From positions 1 to 64,000 of the forward strand of contig DASWMV010000191.1 of assembly GCA_036399575.1 (NCBI GenBank): a stretch of DNA of 64,000 nt. The letters are read 5' to 3'. This DNA is from Abditibacterium sp036399575. GTDB taxonomy: Bacteria > Armatimonadota > Abditibacteriia > Abditibacteriales > Abditibacteriaceae. The position numbers and the translations under genes were made by a program. Of this stretch, positions 15,962-25,252 are shown piece after piece (position 1 is the stretch's first letter; every line of letters starts with the position of its first letter). The notes below the pieces were generated by a model, which did not search any database, was not told the origin of the DNA, and worked only from the letters and a program-made list of their open reading frames with translations.

Positions 15962-18229
15962 TCAACCTCGGTTGGGAAATTGGCGTGGACCAAACTGTGC
16001 GTTGCGCCAATTGAGGAAAAGGTCGTCCTGAGTGCCTTCGGTAGTCGCTTCGAGCGCTGCATCAATGGTTTGGCCCGCGCCCAAACGCTGCAAAGTTTCG
16101 ACAACCGCTCCGGCTCCAAACTCTCGATAAAAATAGGTCGTGATGGCGGAAGCCTGTAACTGCGCAACTCGGTAGCGGACAGGATCGGTGGGTATGCTAC
16201 CGAACTGCGCGGGCGTCAAAAGCGCACCAACCTGGGCGAATTGTTCGAGAGGCCGATTGTCAGGGGCAGTCTCAATTTGGCCTAACAGCGCCAGATTGAC
16301 CAGATTTTCCAGCCCCAATTGCAACCAGACCGGCACGCGCGAACCGCCCTCATCAAGCGCATTGAGCAACACATAAGAATGCAAGCGGGCCAGCACACTC
16401 GCCGTATTGTTTCCAATTGCAAAAGCGGTTGTCTCGCCGGTCTGCGGATTATTTTGCGCCAGAGGAATCGAGGGCAACGCCACCAATATCAAGCGCTGGC
16501 CGAGCACATCGCCCGCCGCTCCCGCCGGAAGCGGCACTGTGGGTTGCTCAAGACCAAGTGCCCCACGATAGCGCGCAAAAGTTTGAGCATTGGGAAAGAG
16601 TAAGATCTCTTCGCGGTCGCCGCGCCAGCCGAAATTACGCGCATCAGCGAGCGCTTGCACGCTTAAAATGACGAGTTCTGCCGATGCATCGTTGGCGAAA
16701 GATCGTAGCGTAATAGCCGCATCTCCAACGCCAAATTGCTGCGCGACTGGCGGCTCCAGCGCAAAAACCTGCGAAATTCCGGCTAATTTGACGCTCCATT
16801 GCCGCAAAGTTGTAGCGCTAATGGCGCTGGCCGCATTAGAAGACGCGGGAGCAGCCGGGTTATTTTGAATCGCGCGCCTTGTCTGAGCCAGAGAAAAACT
16901 GCGTGCGGCGTCCGCGAGCAGTTGGGCGCGCCGAATCGAACTTTGATTGATATTTTGGGCCGCGCCCGCCAGCAGAACGCCGCGCCACAACGCGATTTCG
17001 CTGGCATCAGCCGAATTCTCAGGCGCGAAATCGGTGGCCGCATCAAGCGCGCGCGATGCGCTTTCGCCATCAGCACGACTGAGGAACAAACGCGCGCGCA
17101 ATACATTGATCGCCACGCTGGCTTGGTCGCCACCGGCGCGCAGAGCCGTCACATAGCTCCGGGCTTCATCGGTGCCTAAAAACAAACGGGAAACACCCGC
17201 AACCGCATCTTCTGTGATGTTTCCGTCGTTGACAGCATCGTTTTGCACTTCGCCAAGTGGCGCAGTTACAGTGGGAGCGACTGGCACAGCCGCTGTGGTG
17301 CCAAATGCCGGCAATGCGGGCGCGGCAACCGGTCCCGCTGCCTTTGCGGCCTCATCGAGTGCAGATGTCAAGGCGGTTGGCGAATTGGCGCCGTTTTCTA
17401 CCAAATTAGCGGGAATGGCGACCCACTTTCGACTCGCGCGGTTGGCAGGAGAAAGAAGTCTCAACAAATTGCGCGCGAATAGCGCACCATCGGCGCGTTT
17501 TTGGTCGACGAAATCGGGAGCGAAAACGGCGAAACCGCGACCAAAAGGGGCAATCGCAGCAGCATAAAGCGGCCCATTGAGATTGGAAGCGAGGTCGGAA
17601 ATCTGCAAAAGCGGAGTGCCAGCAGGATGGCCTACCACCAAATGATCGCCTTCACGTGCCTCATAAAAAACAAGATTTACGCCCGGCAATTGGGTTTGGT
17701 CGGTGTTGGGAGTGCGCCGCGTAATTGTTGTGCCATCGTCCCACAATAGCGGATGTGCGCCAAAAGGCAGGGCCGCGCGCGCACGTCCGAAAAGTTGTCC
17801 CGCCGCCCGATTGGTCCCTGTGCGTGCTTCAATGGTTGTGAAACCAAACGCGCGCGCGGCTCCTGTATGCAAAAACACCGTTCCGCCGTTTTGCACATAG
17901 CGCAGCAAAGCAACGCGCGCGGGAGCATTATCTTCAAACTCTGCCTCACTTGCGCGTAGCGAAACTGCCCCTGGGCCTCCCGCGCGTGCCAAAACAGCAG
18001 GAAGTTGGGCGAGCGCTTCCGCTTCGGCGACATAAACGCGCGACGACGCGGCAGGCGCTACACCATTGGGCGCGATTTCACCTGGAACGACGGGATTAGG
18101 TATTTCGGTCGCACCGTCACGCGGCCCCGTTTCCGGGAGTAGATCGTTGTCGGGCGCGTCCTGGGCTGCGGCGGGGGCTGCTAATGCGAGTAAAAGGGCA
18201 GACCAAACAGGCCATTGTAGGGTTTTCAT
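15962..18229 (-). CDS. Large secreted protein with peptidase-MA-like C-terminus
   Basis: 755 residues, with a clear signal peptide (MKTLQWPVWSALLLALAAPAAAQ). Residues about 70-300 look like a GATase1/DUF4159-type domain (LLRYVQNGGTVFLHTG, FGRGFAVFAPDFVDQKRADGALFARNLLRLLSP). The middle has a helical TPR-like section (INVLRARLFLSRADGESASRALDAA). The C-terminal 200 residues resemble a gluzincin/peptidase-MA scaffold (PNAQTFARYRGALGLEQ, VPVWLQLGLENLVNLALLG, YRVAQLQASAITTYFYREFG) but lack an HExxH zinc site, so it is probably non-catalytic. The ATG at 18229 was chosen for the signal peptide; the upstream in-frame extension is unlike coding sequence. Confidence 0.75.
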   Translation of the reverse strand: MKTLQWPVWSALLLALAAPAAAQDAPDNDLLPETGPRDGATEIPNPVVPGEIAPNGVAPAASSRVYVAEAEALAQLPAVLARAGGPGAVSLRASEAEFEDNAPARVALLRYVQNGGTVFLHTGAARAFGFTTIEARTGTNRAAGQLFGRARAALPFGAHPLLWDDGTTITRRTPNTDQTQLPGVNLVFYEAREGDHLVVGHPAGTPLLQISDLASNLNGPLYAAAIAPFGRGFAVFAPDFVDQKRADGALFARNLLRLLSPANRASRKWVAIPANLVENGANSPTALTSALDEAAKAAGPVAAPALPAFGTTAAVPVAPTVTAPLGEVQNDAVNDGNITEDAVAGVSRLFLGTDEARSYVTALRAGGDQASVAINVLRARLFLSRADGESASRALDAATDFAPENSADASEIALWRGVLLAGAAQNINQSSIRRAQLLADAARSFSLAQTRRAIQNNPAAPASSNAASAISATTLRQWSVKLAGISQVFALEPPVAQQFGVGDAAITLRSFANDASAELVILSVQALADARNFGWRGDREEILLFPNAQTFARYRGALGLEQPTVPLPAGAAGDVLGQRLILVALPSIPLAQNNPQTGETTAFAIGNNTASVLARLHSYVLLNALDEGGSRVPVWLQLGLENLVNLALLGQIETAPDNRPLEQFAQVGALLTPAQFGSIPTDPVRYRVAQLQASAITTYFYREFGAGAVVETLQRLGAGQTIDAALEATTEGTQDDLFLNWRNAQFGPRQFPNRG

Positions 18230-18496
18230 AGCGGGGAAATTGGCAAATTGCTCAACACAGGTCGGACGCATTTGATTCGCAAAATTCATTAAAAACCTGC
18301 TCGCCAAACACATCGATGTCTCACTCGATTTTGTTGACTCACGGTTCTGACGATTCGGCATATTTTACGGTGCGACAGAGAAAATCCCTTCACTTCAACT
18401 ACCGCAGAATTCTGCTTTGACGTGCGGGCCAATCGGCGCGTAATGCGTCTATTTTTTGCCTCAAGCAGTTAGAACGACTTTTCATCCCTTTGTTTT
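18230..18496. other. Intergenic region, 267 bases, no clear signal
   Basis: This spacer separates the PQQ-propeller gene from the large secreted-protein gene, both on the minus strand. The promoter of the latter presumably lies here, but I cannot point to convincing -35/-10 hexamers. No tRNA, hairpin terminator or repeat of the families described elsewhere is visible. Confidence 0.5.
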
Positions 18497-19789
18497 TCAG
18501 CGTAGCCAGGCACTTTGCAAATGACCTTCCGCATCAAGTGCGAGAGCTTGTTTTCCGCTGGCAACAACGCCAAAATTGGCAGCAAAGGGCGTCGTCCAGC
18601 GTCGCAGGGTGCGACCTGACTCGGCTTCGAGCAAAAAGATTTCCGGCGTATCGCCACTGGTGAGAAGGGCGTTCTGGCCTTCAAAAACGATGGATTGCGC
18701 GGCGAAATGAATCGGGCCTCCCAAGTTTTTTGTCCAACGTGAAGCACCGGTTTTGAGGTCGAAGGCGCGCAAAACGCCATCGTTACCTCCAACCACAACC
18801 ACATTTTGCGCTTCAGCCACAACGGGCGCGCCGCGTAGCACAATGAAATTCTGGTCCGGTTTTCCAGTGTTTTGGCGCGATAGCGAAGTTGCGAAACTTT
18901 TCCATATTTTGCGCCCGCTTCGCGCGTCGAGCGCGATGATGGCACCTTCATCATTGCACCAGAAAACGCGGTTTTGCGAGATAGCTGGCGCCGCGACTCC
19001 GGCTCCCGGCGCACGCGAATCGGTGGGAAAGCGCCAACGAAGCGCACCACTTTGAGCATCGAAACACTTTAAACCGCCAAGCGAGCCCGCGCCCGCCAGA
19101 ACTGGCACTACAAACGACGCGAGAGGTCCATCCCACGCCGTGATGGCTTCACCGGGCGCGCCGCCAAGCGAAGCTTTCCATTTTGGTGTTCCACTGCGGG
19201 CATCGAAGGCCGCGATCTGGCCGCTATCATCACCCGCGACCACAACGGCGCCACGCGGCGTGCGCGAAAGCGCAGGCTGAGTCGCCAGCGCCGATGACAA
19301 AGCACGACTCCATTTCTTTTTGCCATTTTGGTCTAAAGACCACAGAATCCCGTCGCCTCCAGGCCAAAAAATAGATTGTCCGGTGACCAAAAGAGGCGCG
19401 CCGGGGGCAAAAGCGGTTGTAAAAATCCGCTGGGGTTTTTGAGCGGGAGTTTGAGGTTTAAAACGCCACAAACTGCCGCTCTGCGAAGCCAACAGGATCG
19501 CGCCCTCACTCAATGCGCTCTCGCCTGAAGCGGCAAGTGCCGTCGCGGGGCGAAACGGGAGTTGAAGCGTCCAACTCGCACGAAGGAGAGTGGGATGGGG
19601 TTGCCACAGCCACCAAATCCCAAAACCAAGCGCAAACACACCTACCAACCACAAAAGTGCATTTTGAATGTGGCGGCGACGCTGCAATTGCTGGCGGCGG
19701 CGTGCGCTACGCGTGCCGTAAATGCCCATCGGATCGAGACGCGCATTGCGCTCGACGCGACGCGGCGAAGCAGGAGAAGAAAAAGGCAT
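18497..19789 (-). CDS. Membrane-anchored PQQ-type beta-propeller protein
   Basis: 430 residues. After a basic cytoplasmic N-terminus (RSARRRQQLQRRRH), one transmembrane helix (about 43-62, ALLWLVGVFALGFGIWWLW) leads to an extracytoplasmic beta-propeller. Propeller blades are recognisable by repeats such as GQIAAFDARSGTPKWKASLG, LKCFDAQSGALRWRFPTD, IIALDARSGRKIWKSF and LRAFDLKTGASRWTKNLGG (PQQ/BamB-like motif AxDxxxGxxxW). No PQQ-binding dehydrogenase residues are evident, so a scaffolding (BamB-like) role is more likely than an enzyme. It could assist outer-membrane assembly together with the BamA in this window. Confidence 0.82.
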   Translation of the reverse strand: MPFSSPASPRRVERNARLDPMGIYGTRSARRRQQLQRRRHIQNALLWLVGVFALGFGIWWLWQPHPTLLRASWTLQLPFRPATALAASGESALSEGAILLASQSGSLWRFKPQTPAQKPQRIFTTAFAPGAPLLVTGQSIFWPGGDGILWSLDQNGKKKWSRALSSALATQPALSRTPRGAVVVAGDDSGQIAAFDARSGTPKWKASLGGAPGEAITAWDGPLASFVVPVLAGAGSLGGLKCFDAQSGALRWRFPTDSRAPGAGVAAPAISQNRVFWCNDEGAIIALDARSGRKIWKSFATSLSRQNTGKPDQNFIVLRGAPVVAEAQNVVVVGGNDGVLRAFDLKTGASRWTKNLGGPIHFAAQSIVFEGQNALLTSGDTPEIFLLEAESGRTLRRWTTPFAANFGVVASGKQALALDAEGHLQSAWLR

Positions 19790-19942
19790 TGGTTTTTAGG
19801 TCGGTTTACAAGACAGAGCGAAAAGACAAAGAAATACAGCTCACGCCAACAGGAAAAAGGCCGCAATTTGCTGTTTCAAGTGACGTCGCGGTTTATCGCT
19901 TTTGTGAGTCAAACACCTTCATTTCGAGGTTTCTACTGGAAT

Positions 19943-21148
19943 TCATCCCAATTCCAAAGTCAGATTGCGTGGCGGCGCACTTTGGGTAGCGGGAATTTCT
20001 TTGGCCAAATTTTGCGGCCCTCGCGCTTCAACGGCTTGCATGGCGCCACTTTCAAGAGCCAACAGCGTGGCTTCCAGTGCGCCGAGTGCGCGGGCCGCAT
20101 CGTCAAGCGCGCGTTCGGCGTTAAATGGCGCAGGATTATTGACGCAAACTGCCAGAAACGCTTTCAAATCTTCGGCATAGCCCGACAAATTGGACGCCGA
20201 AACGTGCGCGGCGAGGCCTGGTGGCTCCCACAACCGGGCGCCTTCACGCGGAACATGATGCCACAAACGCCGTCCCGCTTCACAGACCAAAAAGCGGCCC
20301 TGAGTGCCACAGATTTCGAGGCGGGGAAGCGGCGCGTTCCACGCATCAGCGGCACCAAACAGCACGCTAATTGTTGCGCCGCCCGACAGTTTCAGCAGCA
20401 AACTCGCCGCGCCATCAGGGTGACGGTGAGCAGTGACGCATTGAGGCATTCCGGCCCCGCCGCCAACAAAAGAAAGGATTAAATCAAACGCGGCATAGGC
20501 GGCGCCAAAACGTGCGGCGTCGAGAGGAAAAGGAAAACGCGCTTGAATCGCGGTCACTTCGCCAATGCCGTCTCGTTCCAGAAGTCGTCGAGCGGCGCGG
20601 TGCGCGGCGGCGCGTTTGAGAGGCGCAGCAATCCACAAATTAGGTCCGTGCCCCATCGCCGCGCGCGCAAAAGCGCCCAGATCGCCCAGATTTCGCGCTG
20701 GCGGGCCGTCAATCCAGATCCAGCGAGGTGGCGCGATTCCGTTTTTCGCGCCTGGAGCGCTGGCGGCGAGTTGCGCGAGCGGCGCTGGCAACCAGTCCTC
20801 ATCATCGCTCGCGGCGATGAGCAGAGCATCGAGTGCCATTTCGCGCAGCAAAAACTGGGGATGTTCATAAAGTGCTGCACCGCGCGCTGCACGGCTTAAC
20901 ATTTCGAGACGCGGCGAGGTTTTGGGAGCAATTCTTGGAGCCTTTTCGTCCAGAGGCGGCGCGCAGAGCGCGACGATTTCGGGCTGTGCAGGCGCTTGAT
21001 AACGAATATCACCCGACGGCGCGGGGCGGCGGCTCCACCACGCGCCAGTGTCGGGCGGTGACAGCGCATCGGAGCCAGAAAGCGCTGGCAAAATCGCCCA
21101 TTCGACGGAAGTTCCGGTGCCGATGATGCCGATGCGAACTCGTTGCAT
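19943..21148 (-). CDS. Atypical Gfo/Idh/MocA-family protein
   Basis: 401 residues with an N-terminal Rossmann motif (RIGIIGTGTSVEWAILPAL), a strand IVALCAPP and a DALLIAASDDEDWLP segment as in Gfo/Idh dehydrogenases. The usual catalytic EKP motif is replaced by IDGPPAR, so the conserved Lys is missing. The C-terminal alpha/beta domain ends with a DDAARALGALEATLLALESG helix normal for the family. It is unusually rich in Ala, Arg and Pro. It may have lost dehydrogenase activity or use another base. Spacing to the propeller gene (153 bases) leaves co-transcription uncertain. Confidence 0.75.
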   Translation of the reverse strand: MQRVRIGIIGTGTSVEWAILPALSGSDALSPPDTGAWWSRRPAPSGDIRYQAPAQPEIVALCAPPLDEKAPRIAPKTSPRLEMLSRAARGAALYEHPQFLLREMALDALLIAASDDEDWLPAPLAQLAASAPGAKNGIAPPRWIWIDGPPARNLGDLGAFARAAMGHGPNLWIAAPLKRAAAHRAARRLLERDGIGEVTAIQARFPFPLDAARFGAAYAAFDLILSFVGGGAGMPQCVTAHRHPDGAASLLLKLSGGATISVLFGAADAWNAPLPRLEICGTQGRFLVCEAGRRLWHHVPREGARLWEPPGLAAHVSASNLSGYAEDLKAFLAVCVNNPAPFNAERALDDAARALGALEATLLALESGAMQAVEARGPQNLAKEIPATQSAPPRNLTLELG

Positions 21149-21341
21149 AGTGGTTGGGCCAACTTTCTGATTCTCAACACGCAGTTTACCGCTCTAAAAA
21201 CGCTTCTCGCGTTGCGCGTTATAGAGCCTTAGCCGAAAATAAAGGCATCACTCTCGCTGCGCCTCAACTTTTGCCGAACTGTGGCGCGCTTTTGACGTTG
21301 TAACGGGCCATAGCCCCATTTTCGTCGCACCAAGGATTCCG

Positions 21342-23612
21342 ATGTTTCTGTCACGCTCTTTTTCAGGCCCGCGCTTTCTCGCAGGCGCAGTTTTTCTCTC
21401 TTTAGCTACTGGCGCGCATGCTCAGGCACCGATTTCCGTCTTTGTCGATGGAAAACCCGTTGATTTTGGCGGCGCGGCGCCCACGCAAATCGGCGGGCGC
21501 ACTCTGGTGCCGCTTCGCGCGATTTTTGAGGCGCTGGGTGCTCAGGTCGAATTCAATGCGGGCACCATCCGCGCGCGGCGTGGCGACACCAACTTGCAAC
21601 TTTCGCTGGGTTCTTCTCAAGCGGTCGTCAACGGCGCGCCGCGTGTTTTGGAAGTGCCTGCCCAATCGGTTTTTGGCCGCACTCTCGTGCCGCTACGTTT
21701 CGTCGGTGAAGCGTTTGGCGCGGGCGTTACATTTAATGCGGGGACAAACCAAATCGCGATTTCCTCGCCGCCCGGTAGCGTTCCCGGAACAGTTCCAACC
21801 ACAGGAACCGAAGCGCCCTACACCGTCCCGGGAGCAGGCCAGACCGTTTCAGGCACGCTCGTCAAAATCGACGTAACACCGCCTTCGACCATTACTTTGT
21901 CGGAAAACGGCGCGCTCAAAACTTATGCGATGACTGACACGCCGCTGGCGCTACGTCAGATTTCACTGGCTGCATCTGCCAGCGCGGCGCCCGTGCGCCA
22001 GAGCGCGCGCCAAATCAATTTGAGCAGCCTTGCTGCGGGCGACCCAGTGCGCCTCAGCCTGGATGCCACAGGACGCGTCACTCAAATCACTACAACTGCA
22101 ACCGTCATCGCGGCGCGCGTGCAGTTCGCGGGTGGCAACCAGATCATTCTGGATGACGAGCGCGACACTACGATCACCATCGGCCCGAACATTCGTTTCG
22201 TTGATGCGCGGGGCCGCGCTTCGACCAATGTCGCGGGACTCACGGCGGGACAGAGCATTGGTCTGTTTTTGTCGCGCGAAAACCGCACGATTTATCAAGT
22301 TTCGGCTTATGCGCCCGATTTTACGCCCGGAGCGCAGACTCCCGGCAGCGGCGCAGGCGCAGTTGATCCGCTGCCCAATGGTGGCTTGCCTCCAGCAGGC
22401 GGGCCGCAAATCCAATTGGTTTCACACAACGCCGCGACGCCACTCAAAGCGGGGACGCGGCTTGAAGTTGTAGTGCGGGCGACGCCTGGTTTGCGCGCGA
22501 TTTTCTCGCTCGGCACCAAAATCCAAAACGTCGCTTTAAATGAAGACCCCGCACAGCGTGGTGTTTACAACGGCTCTTACCTTGTCAAAGCGGGCGACGA
22601 TGTGCTTTCGGGCCGCGTTTCAGCGCGAGTCACCAACGAAAATGGCGTGGAAGATTTCGCACAAAGCGCGGAAACTGCCACAATTGACACAGTGGCCCCA
22701 CGCCTGGTGGGAACTTTCCCCGCGAATGGCGCTCAAATCGCCGTCGCACAGCCCAACATCGCCATTTTTGCCGATGACCTGGGCGGTTCGGGACTTGGCG
22801 CCGCCAACGTGGACATCATCACTGGTCCAGCGAACAAACCCATAGTGACACGCATTCCTGCGACGGTCGCGCCTCCCACCTCGATCAACGCGGTTGCGCC
22901 GACGCCGCTTTCGGGACAAATCGGGGTGCGCGCTGTCATTGCCGACAAAGCGGGCAACACACTAAACGTCAACTTCGCATTTACAGCAGTTGCTGGCGCA
23001 GGCTCCATCACCAGCTTTTCGCATGGTGCCAATCGCAATATCGGCGTTGGCGATGATGTGCCGTTGGTTCTCAGCGCACAGCCCGCTGGACGCGCTTCGT
23101 TTGATGTTTTGACACGAAACGGGCAAACCATCGCCCGCGACGTGCCGCTCATCGAAGTCGAACCCGGCAAATATCGCGCGACATATCGCGTTGCAGCGGG
23201 AACGTCAGGCACATTGCGCTTTGTGGGCAAATTCACTGGCACCGACGGTCAGACCTCGCAACTTGAAACCACAACGCGTGTTGCAGTGGCTGCCGCGGCT
23301 ACCAAACTCACGATTCAAACGCCCAGCGAAGGCGATCAAGTCCAAAGCCCGCTCACGGTGCGCGGTCAGGCTGCTCCCGGTGCAACAGTGGATGTTGCTC
23401 TTAGCGCGCAAGGCACCCAGTTTTTTATTCTCGAATATAAACAGGATTTGGGCGTGCAGCAGGTCCGCGCCGATGCCAATGGAAATTGGAACGCCAAACT
23501 CGAATTGCCTGCGCTTCGCAACGTATCTGGTCTCAAATTCACCATCAGCGTGACTCAAACCGACGCGACAGGTAAAACCAGCGAGCCAGTCGTTGTAACC
23601 GTCACTCGATAA
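21342..23612 (+). CDS. Secreted copper-amine-oxidase-N domain protein with Ig-like modules
   Basis: 756 residues with a signal peptide (RSFSGPRFLAGAVFLSLATGAHAQ). Residues about 30-145 form the copper amine oxidase N-terminal-like domain with its repeated signature: GGRTLVPLRAIFEALGAQVEFN and GRTLVPLRFVGEAFGAGVTFN. Despite the name this domain occurs widely in secreted and cell-surface proteins without oxidase activity. A Pro/Gly linker follows, then several beta-sandwich modules, including TVRGQAAPGATVDVALSAQG near the C-terminus. Likely a surface or periplasmic structural or binding protein. It is monocistronic, with a strong terminator downstream. Confidence 0.88.
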   Translation: MFLSRSFSGPRFLAGAVFLSLATGAHAQAPISVFVDGKPVDFGGAAPTQIGGRTLVPLRAIFEALGAQVEFNAGTIRARRGDTNLQLSLGSSQAVVNGAPRVLEVPAQSVFGRTLVPLRFVGEAFGAGVTFNAGTNQIAISSPPGSVPGTVPTTGTEAPYTVPGAGQTVSGTLVKIDVTPPSTITLSENGALKTYAMTDTPLALRQISLAASASAAPVRQSARQINLSSLAAGDPVRLSLDATGRVTQITTTATVIAARVQFAGGNQIILDDERDTTITIGPNIRFVDARGRASTNVAGLTAGQSIGLFLSRENRTIYQVSAYAPDFTPGAQTPGSGAGAVDPLPNGGLPPAGGPQIQLVSHNAATPLKAGTRLEVVVRATPGLRAIFSLGTKIQNVALNEDPAQRGVYNGSYLVKAGDDVLSGRVSARVTNENGVEDFAQSAETATIDTVAPRLVGTFPANGAQIAVAQPNIAIFADDLGGSGLGAANVDIITGPANKPIVTRIPATVAPPTSINAVAPTPLSGQIGVRAVIADKAGNTLNVNFAFTAVAGAGSITSFSHGANRNIGVGDDVPLVLSAQPAGRASFDVLTRNGQTIARDVPLIEVEPGKYRATYRVAAGTSGTLRFVGKFTGTDGQTSQLETTTRVAVAAAATKLTIQTPSEGDQVQSPLTVRGQAAPGATVDVALSAQGTQFFILEYKQDLGVQQVRADANGNWNAKLELPALRNVSGLKFTISVTQTDATGKTSEPVVVTVTR

Positions 23613-23624
23613 ATTTATTGGTCA

Positions 23625-23669
23625 GAAAAACACAAAATGGGGGCTTCTTAGCTCCCATTTTGTGTTTTT
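23625..23669 (+). terminator. Rho-independent terminator
   Basis: Long stem aaaaacacaaaatggg / cccattttgtgttttt with a small loop, ending in a T-run. It closes the copper-amine-oxidase-N gene before gltX (ATG 23710). Confidence 0.92.
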
Positions 23670-23709
23670 GCGTTTCTGTAGCCATTAAAAAACTTAAACT
23701 CGGCTCTCC

Positions 23710-25146
23710 ATGAATTCCAATCCTATCCGCGTGAGAATGGCACCCTCGCCAACGGGAATGTTTCACGTTGGCAGCGCTCGCACCGCGCTTTTCAATTTTC
23801 TTTTTGCTCGCCACACCGGCGGCACCTTTGTGCTTCGTATCGAAGATACCGACGCCGCACGCAACAGCGACGAAGCTGAAGACGTGATCTATCGCGCGCT
23901 CGATTGGCTTGGCCTTGACGCCGACGAAGGACCAAAACAAGGCGGCGATTTTGGCCCGTATCGCCAATCGGAGAGGCTCGACTTCTACCAACCTCTCGCC
24001 CAACTGCTTTTGTCGGCTGGAAAAGCCTATTACGCCTACGAAACGCCCGCCGAACTCGCCCAAATGCGCGAATTGCAAGCGCAAAACAAACAACCGCCAC
24101 GCTACAACGGCGCACACCGCGATTTGACTGCCGAGCAGCGCCGCGCCTTTGAAAAGGAAGGACGCAAAGGCGTATTGCGTTTGAGAATTCCCGACGGCAA
24201 AATCACTTTTCCCGATGCGGTTTACGGCGAAATTTCATGGAAAAGCGATGACATCGATGACTTTGTGATTTGCAAAAGCGATGGCGGGCCAACCTACAAT
24301 TTCGCCTGTGTCGTTGACGACCATATGATGCGAATTTCGCACGTAATTCGCGGCGAAGATGGACTTTCCAACACGCCGCGCCAGTGTTTGATTTATGACG
24401 CTTTGGGCTTCGAGCGCCCGATTTTCGCGCATCTGCCGTTTTTGCTGGGCAAAGATCGCAAAAAACTCTCGAAACGCAACGCCGACACGGTTTCGCTCCT
24501 CGATTTCGCGGAAATATTGCCCGACGCAATGTTCAACTATCTCTCACAACTCGGCTGGAATCCTGGTGGCGGCGAAACTCAGGAAATCTTTTCGCGCGAT
24601 GAGCTTATCGAGAAATTCACACTCGAAGGCGTCAACAAAGCGGGCGCGATTTTCGATGTGGAAAAGTTGAAATGGATAAACGTCGCTTATCTCAAGGCGA
24701 TGCCGATTGAAGCATTTATCGCGCTCGCCGCGCCGCACTTAACCGAAGTCGAAGACGAACTGAACAGTGACCCGGAATATGGCCGCGCCGCAATCGAAAT
24801 GGCGCGCGAGCGCATTCACGGCCTCGCCGACATCCAGCGCACCGCGATTTATTTCTTCATCGACGCATTTCCCATTGACGAAGCGGGCGCCGCGAAACAT
24901 CTCACCGCCGAAAATCTCGCAAACTGCGCGAAATTGCGCGAAAATTTGGCCGCTCTGGAAAGCTGGACGGCGACCGAAATCGAAGGAGTGGTGCGAACTT
25001 TGAGCGAAGAATTAGGCGTTAAAGTCGCGTCGCTCGTTCATCCAACGCGGATGCTGGTTTCAGGACAAACCGTGGGACCGTCGCTGTGGGAATTGCTCGA
25101 ATTTTTGGGCCGCGAGCGAGTTTTGCGTCGCATGGAATCTAAATAA
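23710..25146 (+). CDS. gltX: Glutamate--tRNA ligase
   Basis: Class I aminoacyl-tRNA synthetase of 478 residues that charges tRNA-Glu. Start VRMAPSPTGMFHVGSARTA contains the HIGH-equivalent (HVGS), LRIEDTDAAR follows, and the KMSKS-equivalent is KLSKRN. The C-terminal anticodon-binding domain is complete. Its TAA stop is the first base group of the extended inverted repeat 25146-25252. It could be discriminating or non-discriminating; this cannot be decided here because gatCAB is not in view. Confidence 0.96.
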   Translation: MNSNPIRVRMAPSPTGMFHVGSARTALFNFLFARHTGGTFVLRIEDTDAARNSDEAEDVIYRALDWLGLDADEGPKQGGDFGPYRQSERLDFYQPLAQLLLSAGKAYYAYETPAELAQMRELQAQNKQPPRYNGAHRDLTAEQRRAFEKEGRKGVLRLRIPDGKITFPDAVYGEISWKSDDIDDFVICKSDGGPTYNFACVVDDHMMRISHVIRGEDGLSNTPRQCLIYDALGFERPIFAHLPFLLGKDRKKLSKRNADTVSLLDFAEILPDAMFNYLSQLGWNPGGGETQEIFSRDELIEKFTLEGVNKAGAIFDVEKLKWINVAYLKAMPIEAFIALAAPHLTEVEDELNSDPEYGRAAIEMARERIHGLADIQRTAIYFFIDAFPIDEAGAAKHLTAENLANCAKLRENLAALESWTATEIEGVVRTLSEELGVKVASLVHPTRMLVSGQTVGPSLWELLEFLGRERVLRRMESK

Positions 25147-25252
25147 GAAATCATTTTTTCTTGTAGGGACATGGCCTGCCATGTCCTTTCATTCAAATTG
25201 CAATGTTTTCAAGGACATGGCAGGCCATGTCCCTACAAGAAAAATGATTTCT
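25146..25252. repeat. REPIN-like element: two palindromes in inverted arrangement
   Basis: Two 20-bp near-palindromes, ggacatggcctgccatgtcc (25167-25186) and ggacatggcaggccatgtcc (25213-25232), are arranged head-to-head. The pairing extends outward: 25146-25188 and 25211-25252 are reverse complements apart from one extra T. The central spacer contains attgcaatg, as in the pair at 61266-61339. The element begins at the gltX stop codon and its right arm contains the ATG (25244) of the transglutaminase gene. Confidence 0.93.
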
